Source of the DNA: Bacteroidota bacterium
GTDB taxonomy: Bacteria > Bacteroidota > Bacteroidia > Bacteroidales > B18-G4
Length of the DNA stretch: 28,377 bases
NCBI GenBank assembly: GCA_003648575.1
Contig: QMPN01000008.1
Location: 1-28,377 of the forward strand
Reading direction: 5' to 3'
Shown: positions 24,244 through 28,377 of the stretch, piece after piece
Position numbering within the stretch: the first letter of the stretch is position 1
How the letters are laid out: each line of letters starts with the position of its first letter
Position numbers and translations under genes: made by a program
Notes under the pieces: model-generated
Seen by the model: the letters and a program-made list of their open reading frames with translations, nothing else
Told to the model about the DNA's origin: nothing
The model's database searches: none

Positions 24244-25542
24244 CTATAAAATGTTTCCATAGATCATACCTGAAATCGTGGCCATGATCACCACCAGGAT
24301 GATATAATACAATGTCTTTTTATTGCCGATCACCGAGCGGATCACCAGCATATTGGGCAATGATAAGGCAGGTCCTGCCAGCAAAAGGGTTAAAGCGGGT
24401 CCTTTTCCCATACCATTTGCCAGTAAACCCTGTATGATGGGAATTTCTGTCAGGGTGGCGAAATACATGAAGGCCCCAAAGATGGATGCAAAAAAGTTAG
24501 CCATCAATGAATTGCCTCCCAGGAGTGAGGAGATATAATGTTCCGGGATGATCCCTTTTCCTTCAGGGCCACCAAGCAGGAATCCGGCCACCAGTACACC
24601 GGCTGCCAGCAGGGGTAGAATCTGTTTGGTGAAGAACCAGGTTTCGCCCAACCATTCCCGTGAATCACCGGGGGTGATGGCAATAAGGATGCTCAGTGCT
24701 ATGATGGCAACTAAAAACGGAAACATCGGCTCCGCCGGGAATATGAATATGCTTGTTAGTACTGCTATGATCCCGATAAGCACCTTCCACCAGTCTATCT
24801 TAAGGACCATAACAAGTATTCCGGCAAGGAGGACGCCGAAGGCGGCCGTGAGTTTCCATTTATATACCCATACAAAATACAGGATACTACTTTCGGGTCC
24901 GGGATTTCCCCAATTGGCAAAAACCAGGATAAATACCAGCGACAAAAACAATGTTGCTATTTGCCACATGGGCTTTGCGCCGGCAGGCAATACGAAACCC
25001 ACATGATCCTTTGCACGCTCCTTTTCCTCTTTTCTGAACAGGTATGCCATCATGAGTCCAATAATGATGCTGAATACAACAGCGCCAATGATCCTGGCAA
25101 GACCAAGCTCGAATCCAAGGATCCTGGCTGTAAGGATGATTGCCAGAATGTTAATGGCAGGACCGGAATAGAGAAATGCCATGGCAGGGCCCAGGCCTGA
25201 GCCTCTTTTATAAATGCTTGCAAAGAGCGGAAGTATGGTACAACTGCATACTGCCAGAATGGTACCGGAAAATGATGCAACCAGGTAGGCTTTCCATTTT
25301 GTTGCAGTAGGTCCAAGATACCTGGCTACTGTTCCCTGGCTGATGTAAACAGCAATAACACCTGCAATAAAAAATGCAGGGATCAGGCAGAGCAAGACAT
25401 GCTCGCGGGCATACCATTTTAGCAATACAAAAGCTTCGGTGACGGCATTATCAAATACTTTTGTCCCAGCAGGCATAAAATAAAAAGCCACAAATGCCAG
25501 CAGCATCCAGCCGAAGATCTTCAGTTCTCTTTTCCACTCCAT
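24244..25542 (-). CDS. Permease of the ArsP_1/DUF318 family
   Basis: Inner membrane permease of 432 residues with about ten hydrophobic segments. The first half carries AVCSCTILPLFASIYKRGSG with Cys99-Ser-Cys101 and FLYSGPAINILAIIL. The second half has the matching LTEIPIIQGLLANGMGKGPA and GPALSLPNMLVI, i.e. an internal duplication. Homologous ArsP proteins export trivalent organoarsenicals using the paired cysteines; other members are called Cu/Zn or general permeases, so the substrate is an inference. It lies between the ArsG-like gene and arsC with gaps of 10 and 7 bp. Its position before arsM suggests methylarsenite export. Confidence 0.82.
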   Translation of the reverse strand: MEWKRELKIFGWMLLAFVAFYFMPAGTKVFDNAVTEAFVLLKWYAREHVLLCLIPAFFIAGVIAVYISQGTVARYLGPTATKWKAYLVASFSGTILAVCSCTILPLFASIYKRGSGLGPAMAFLYSGPAINILAIILTARILGFELGLARIIGAVVFSIIIGLMMAYLFRKEEKERAKDHVGFVLPAGAKPMWQIATLFLSLVFILVFANWGNPGPESSILYFVWVYKWKLTAAFGVLLAGILVMVLKIDWWKVLIGIIAVLTSIFIFPAEPMFPFLVAIIALSILIAITPGDSREWLGETWFFTKQILPLLAAGVLVAGFLLGGPEGKGIIPEHYISSLLGGNSLMANFFASIFGAFMYFATLTEIPIIQGLLANGMGKGPALTLLLAGPALSLPNMLVIRSVIGNKKTLYYIILVVIMATISGMIYGNIL

Positions 25543-25552
25543 AGCTTATTGA

Positions 25553-26251
25553 TTAAAAATAAAATATCCAGATAAAATACGCCCCCGTGCCAATAAAGAG
25601 TATAGCTACCACGTGGCGAAACCACAATTCAAAAGTTTTAATCCTGTTATAAAAAGCACCAACCCCTGAAAGGGTAAATGCAATTAACCATGCCAGGATA
25701 ATGACCGGAAGGCCGGTTGCCAGGGAAAATACCGGTGGAAGTAAAAGATTGCTGCTTTCTATCGTAAGCGGTATTAGCATGAGAAAGTAAAGTACACCGC
25801 TATACGGACAAAAGGCCAGCGCAAAAACAACACCAAGGAGAAACATGCTCAGATATGATCCGGATTCTACCTTCAACTTTGTATTCCAATCTATTGTCCC
25901 AAAACTGAGCCTGCCAAAGGGGATTACATTCAGTAATAAGATCCCGATGATGATCATAACAGGACCGAGCAGTCGTTCCCCATAGCCCTGAAATATATCG
26001 GATATCTTGTACCCACTGGCTCCATAATATATAGCAATCCCAAGGGTGGTATAGGAAAACATCCTGCCAAGGGTATATATCAGTCCATTATAGAAAACCT
26101 TTCTCCGGTTTTCAAGATCCTTGCCTATGTATGCTATAGCCGTGATGTTGGTGGCAAGAGGGCAGGGGCTGAAGGCCATCATCAAGCCAATGATGAATGC
26201 AGACAAAACAGGCCACTGAGACTGATCAAGCAGATTCTGTAGGTATTCCAT
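25553..26251 (-). CDS. arsG: CcdA-like membrane protein, ArsG-like
   Basis: Inner membrane protein of 232 residues with about six transmembrane segments and the CcdA/DsbD core: Cys30 in FSPCPLATN and Cys148 in AFCPYSGVLYF, the pair that shuttles electrons across the membrane. This CcdA-type family has been annotated as the aromatic-arsenical exporter ArsG in arsEFG clusters, and the gene order here (CPKC thioredoxin, exported CTTC protein, this protein) fits. The alternative is that it carries reducing power to the exported lipoprotein instead of arsenicals. It lies 10 bp after the lipoprotein gene. Confidence 0.75.
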   Translation of the reverse strand: MEYLQNLLDQSQWPVLSAFIIGLMMAFSPCPLATNITAIAYIGKDLENRRKVFYNGLIYTLGRMFSYTTLGIAIYYGASGYKISDIFQGYGERLLGPVMIIIGILLLNVIPFGRLSFGTIDWNTKLKVESGSYLSMFLLGVVFALAFCPYSGVLYFLMLIPLTIESSNLLLPPVFSLATGLPVIILAWLIAFTLSGVGAFYNRIKTFELWFRHVVAILFIGTGAYFIWIFYF

Positions 26252-26261
26252 TGAAGCCTGT

Positions 26262-26696
26262 TTAGAGCATGCCCTTCACACTTGTAACAATCTTTTCAGA
26301 CAGATCCTCAGGACTGCTGACAGCTTTCTGAAATGCTGCTGCAGTAAGATCTGCCTTTTCTTTCCCATCATAAACAAACAAGCCTGAACCACTCATCTCC
26401 AGCTTATCTTTGATCTCATTGTTTTCAGGTTCGTCGATGTTAACATCTATATAGATCACATTGGGGTTGTCCCCAAAATTTTCAGCAATTGTTTCTTTGC
26501 TGACTTTCCCAACAGCTTTACAGGTAGTGCACCTGCGGTCGCCATGAAAATAATAGACTGTTACTACAGTTTCCTTCTCTTGTATGGATGCTTTTGCATT
26601 TTCGTTTTCGGAATGGCTTGACTGGCTATTGCATGACATGATCATGATAAACAGCATGAAAATGCCGGATGCAGCGAGGAATGATAGTTTTTTCAT
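26262..26696 (-). CDS. arsF: Exported thioredoxin-like lipoprotein, ArsF-like
   Basis: Lipoprotein of 144 residues with signal MKKLSFLAASGIFMLFIMIMSC (acylated Cys22), then a hydrophilic linker (23-42) and a thioredoxin-type domain: YYFHGDRRCTTCK with Cys56-Thr-Thr-Cys59, then DNPNVIYIDVNIDEPEN. A conventional thioredoxin cis-Pro is not obvious. The family has been named as a subunit of a nitrophenyl-arsenical reductase (ArsF). It sits between the small thioredoxin gene and the CcdA-like gene, with 8 and 10 bp gaps, so the redox partner is probably the CcdA-like protein. Activity is inferred. Confidence 0.72.
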   Translation of the reverse strand: MKKLSFLAASGIFMLFIMIMSCNSQSSHSENENAKASIQEKETVVTVYYFHGDRRCTTCKAVGKVSKETIAENFGDNPNVIYIDVNIDEPENNEIKDKLEMSGSGLFVYDGKEKADLTAAAFQKAVSSPEDLSEKIVTSVKGML

Positions 26697-26704
26697 TTTA
26701 GTAT

Positions 26705-26938
26705 TTATTGAGTTAATAGCTCTGTAATTTCTTTTTCTGACGGAAGTCGGCCGGCAATTTTTACTTCACCGTTGATCACCAGCCCGGGGGTTCTCATGAT
26801 TCCATACTCCATGATCTCCATGATGTCCTCGACTTTTTCGATCTGAGCCTCTATGCCGGATTTGTCTACGGCTTTGCGTGTGATCTTTTCCAGACTGTTG
26901 CATTTCGGGCAACCGGTTCCAAGAATTTTAATATCCAT
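26705..26938 (-). CDS. Small thioredoxin-family protein (CPKC)
   Basis: Glutaredoxin-like protein of 77 residues of the redox-active disulfide protein 2 (MTH895/TM1290-like) family. The start at 26938 (MDIKILGTGCPKCNSLEKI) puts Cys10-Pro-Lys-Cys13 near the N terminus, and the cis-Pro region is MRTPGLVINGEVK. A longer frame from 26980 would start within the operator and add an unrelated leader, so it is rejected. It has no signal peptide and is cytoplasmic, so it could reduce ArsC or feed electrons to the CcdA-like protein. In arsEFG-type clusters it corresponds to the small first gene. Confidence 0.85.
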   Translation of the reverse strand: MDIKILGTGCPKCNSLEKITRKAVDKSGIEAQIEKVEDIMEIMEYGIMRTPGLVINGEVKIAGRLPSEKEITELLTQ

Positions 26939-26960
26939 TGTCATGATTATACTATTCATA

Positions 26961-26978
26961 GTTCGTAAAAATACGAAC
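26961..26978 (-). promoter_or_regulatory. ArsR operator 2, before the thioredoxin gene
   Basis: Perfect inverted repeat GTTCGT-AAAAAT-ACGAAC. The same arms and the same 6-bp spacer occur in the arsR promoter (27303-27320). It lies 23 bp before the thioredoxin ATG and abuts the -7 box at 26978-26985, so bound repressor would block initiation. ArsR is the evident ligand-responsive repressor, by proximity. Confidence 0.75.
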
Positions 26979-27010
26979 AAAGGTTTCTGATAAAAATACT
27001 ATTCTCCAAA
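26978..27010 (-). promoter_or_regulatory. Internal promoter of the redox-permease-arsC-arsM-acr3 genes
   Basis: Minus strand: TTTG (27010-27007, inside the last codons of arsR), 21 bp, then AACCTTTG (26985-26978). The -7 box departs from TAnnTTTG at its first base. It shares its last base with the operator at 26961-26978, the same overlap seen at the arsR promoter. Confidence 0.55.
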
Positions 27011-27298
27011 AAAAGTATTGAAATTCTTTTTCACGATTTCCCAGTTGTCTTTATTCAGACAATATTTGATTTTCGGAGGTTCCGTTTCACCCTGAATCAA
27101 ACCGGCATCTTTAAGCTCTTTGAGGTGTTGCGACAGTGTTGACTTAGCAATGGGCAGGGTTTCCGAGAGGTCACCGCTATAGCAGCATGCCTGTTTTGAA
27201 AGAAGCTCCAGTACATATATTCTCACCGGATGCCCGAGGGCTTTGGCAAATCTTGCCATCTTCTGCTGTTCCTCTGTAATTACATTCAGTTCTTTCAT
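26999..27298 (-). CDS. arsR: ArsR/SmtB family metalloregulator
   Basis: Winged-helix repressor of 99 residues that releases DNA on binding As(III) or a related metal. The recognition helix is in LPIAKSTLSQHLKELKDAGL (48-67), followed by the wing. Candidate ligands are Cys38 and Cys39 (QACCYSGD, at the helix before the recognition element) and Cys80 (IKYCLNKDNW); this differs from the classic ELCVCDL site, so the binding site is of the CC-type. It is transcribed toward the redox and ars genes and carries its own operator upstream and a second one just after its stop codon. Confidence 0.93.
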   Translation of the reverse strand: MKELNVITEEQQKMARFAKALGHPVRIYVLELLSKQACCYSGDLSETLPIAKSTLSQHLKELKDAGLIQGETEPPKIKYCLNKDNWEIVKKNFNTFFGE

Positions 27299-27301
27299 CT
27301 C

Positions 27302-27321
27302 TGTTCGTTAAATTACGAACA
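27302..27321 (-). promoter_or_regulatory. ArsR operator 1, before arsR
   Basis: Perfect inverted repeat TGTTCGT-N6-ACGAACA with 7-bp arms and core GTTCGT-N6-ACGAAC, identical in arms and spacing to operator 2. It lies 4-24 bp before the arsR ATG and overlaps the -7 box at 27320-27327, a layout suited to autorepression. Confidence 0.8.
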
Positions 27322-27327
27322 AAGATA
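27320..27327 (-). promoter_or_regulatory. -7 element of the arsR promoter
   Basis: Minus strand TATCTTTG, exact TAnnTTTG. It overlaps the first bases of operator 1, so the predicted start (about 27314) lies inside the operator. No TTTG was seen at -33. Confidence 0.55.
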
Positions 27328-27347
27328 AAGAAAAGAAATTAACAGCA

Positions 27348-28250
27348 TTATTTTCCGTGAATTATGGTCTTGTCATCGAATACTCCAAATTCAAACTGAA
27401 CGGTAAGGTGACCAATATGATATTTATCGTGTAGGATTTTCGCCATCTGCTCTTTGAGTGCTGAAGTTTCGCTTACGCTCATATCTCTATCCAGGTCGGA
27501 ATGGCATTCGAAATGGAATTCTTTTTCGCTCAGTCCCCACACATGTACATGGTGAATATTGGCAATACCTTCAATGTTTTCCAGAGCTGTGATGATATCA
27601 TGAATATCCATGCCCTCAGGGGTCGCCTGCATAAGGATATTGTACGATTGGCGAAAAACATCCCAGGTTTCTTTGATGATATATATGCTGATCAATATGG
27701 TGATCAGGGGATCTACCCAATATATCTCAAAAAAGTAGATCAGCACGCCACCAATAATAACAGCAACGGATGAGAGAGTGTCGCCCAGCAGATGCAGATA
27801 AGCAGAACGTATGTTAAGACTGGCTCCGGAGTATTTTTTTAGTAGCAAGACGGCCAGCAGGTTGAATATCAGTCCGGCCGTTGCTACAACCAACATCAAC
27901 AGGCCTTTGACTGGTTCAGGATGTGAAAACCTGAAAATGGCTTCATAAACCAGGAATACCGATATCCCGATCAGTACAAGGGCATTAAAGAATGCGGCCA
28001 GTATTTCGACACGTTTGTAGCCGAAGGTTTTTCTTTCATTGGAACTCCGTCGGCTAACCTTTGCTGCAATGTATGCCAGGAGTATGGCAATGGTGTCACT
28101 GAGGTTATGAAGGGCATCGGAGAGCAGGGCCAGGCTGTTGGCCATGATGCCACCGATGATTTCCACTACCGTTATAAAGACATTCAGAACCGTAGCCAGC
28201 AACAGGCTTCGGTTCCCGCCATTTTCCATTTCATGGTGATGATGGCCCAT
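27348..28250 (-). CDS. Cation diffusion facilitator (Zn/Cd/Co-type exporter)
   Basis: Inner membrane divalent-cation/proton antiporter of 300 residues (ZitB/CzcD-like) with six TM segments. The metal site residues are His48 and Asp52 (ALHNLSD) in TM2 and His153 and Asp157 (YLHLLGDTLSS) in TM5, the H/D arrangement associated with Zn/Cd. An N-terminal His run (MGHHHHEMEN) may be a metal sensor or is simply decorative. The C-terminal cytoplasmic domain (about 205-300) includes HHVHVWGLSEKEFHFECH. It is transcribed toward arsR with a 49-bp gap and a separate promoter. It may be part of the metal-resistance island, but regulation by ArsR is not shown. Confidence 0.93.
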   Translation of the reverse strand: MGHHHHEMENGGNRSLLLATVLNVFITVVEIIGGIMANSLALLSDALHNLSDTIAILLAYIAAKVSRRSSNERKTFGYKRVEILAAFFNALVLIGISVFLVYEAIFRFSHPEPVKGLLMLVVATAGLIFNLLAVLLLKKYSGASLNIRSAYLHLLGDTLSSVAVIIGGVLIYFFEIYWVDPLITILISIYIIKETWDVFRQSYNILMQATPEGMDIHDIITALENIEGIANIHHVHVWGLSEKEFHFECHSDLDRDMSVSETSALKEQMAKILHDKYHIGHLTVQFEFGVFDDKTIIHGK

Positions 28251-28254
28251 ATGT

Positions 28255-28262
28255 CAAACTTA
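28255..28262 (-). promoter_or_regulatory. -7 element before the CDF transporter gene
   Basis: Minus strand TAAGTTTG, exact TAnnTTTG, ending 4 bp before the ATG at 28250. As with purN and the kinase gene this predicts a transcript starting at or next to the start codon. No operator palindrome was seen here. Confidence 0.45.
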
Positions 28263-28377
28263 CATAAAATCACGAAATTATACACAGACAAATAAAAATC
28301 AAGGCCACAGCTTTATCTTTGTCATTTACGAGCTCGCAGCTCAATTGTATTGTTAAACTTAAAATATAAGCTTATGA
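28263..28377 (+). other. Terminal intergenic stretch
   Basis: No gene is seen. On the plus strand TATCTTTG (28314-28321) is an exact -7 match, and an ATG at 28374 is the last possible start in the window, so a plus-strand gene may begin there or beyond the edge. The palindrome GAGCTCGCAGCTC (28330-28342) has no clear role. Confidence 0.35.

Noticed and set aside
26939..26980. Longer start of the small thioredoxin
   Set aside because: The extra leader MFVFLRTMNSII covers the ArsR operator and lacks family similarity; the start at 26938 places CPKC properly.

Overview
The window looks like chromosomal DNA from a member of the Bacteroidota (Bacteroidia-like; genus not resolvable by eye). The signs are: two secreted proteins with type IX secretion (T9SS) C-terminal sorting domains, an RprX/RprY-like two-component pair, an IPExxxVDY-family gene beside rnc/fabF/acpP, a very short ATP synthase epsilon subunit, many lipoproteins with C-terminal-Cys signal peptides, and promoters of the Bacteroidota type (-7 TAnnTTTG, with or without a -33 TTTG) in place of sigma70 boxes.

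Layout. 1-1271: end of an ATP synthase operon (atpD partial, atpC). 1390-5604 (minus): acpP-fabF-rnc-IPExxxVDY fatty-acid/RNA-processing block, then a TPR lipoprotein and a nitroreductase. 5787-8269: purN (plus), facing nitroreductase 2 and pgi (minus). 8397-10019: a T9SS-exported protein with seven internal repeats, probably a seven-bladed propeller. 10020-10858: an 839-bp gene-free stretch with palindromic repeats and a candidate small RNA ending in a clear intrinsic terminator. 10859-12810: histidine kinase and response regulator. 12898-17965 (minus): lipoprotein, serine beta-lactamase-like lipoprotein, AlkD-like DNA alkylation repair protein, and an M1 metallopeptidase with a T9SS tail. 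18218-21829 (plus): TolC-like outer membrane protein, MacA/HlyD-like adaptor, TsaB. 21891-28250 (minus): an arsenic/metal resistance island.

The resistance island is the most interesting part. Read in the direction of transcription it is a CDF cation exporter, arsR, a small CPKC thioredoxin, an exported CTTC thioredoxin-like lipoprotein (ArsF-like), a CcdA/ArsG-like membrane protein, a CSC-motif permease (ArsP_1/DUF318), arsC, arsM and acr3. From the thioredoxin gene to arsM the gaps are about 10 bp or less, or the genes overlap. Two near-identical 18-bp palindromes (GTTCGT-N6-ACGAAC) lie on the promoters of arsR and of the downstream genes and are very probably ArsR operators. The set combines arsenate reduction, As(III) extrusion, As(III) methylation, a putative organoarsenical permease and a possible trans-membrane thiol relay. 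The named families are known individually. What looks worth following up is the relay and its tandem operators.

Intergenic spaces hold many small palindromic or tandem repeats. No tRNA, rRNA, CRISPR array, transposase or phage gene was recognised.
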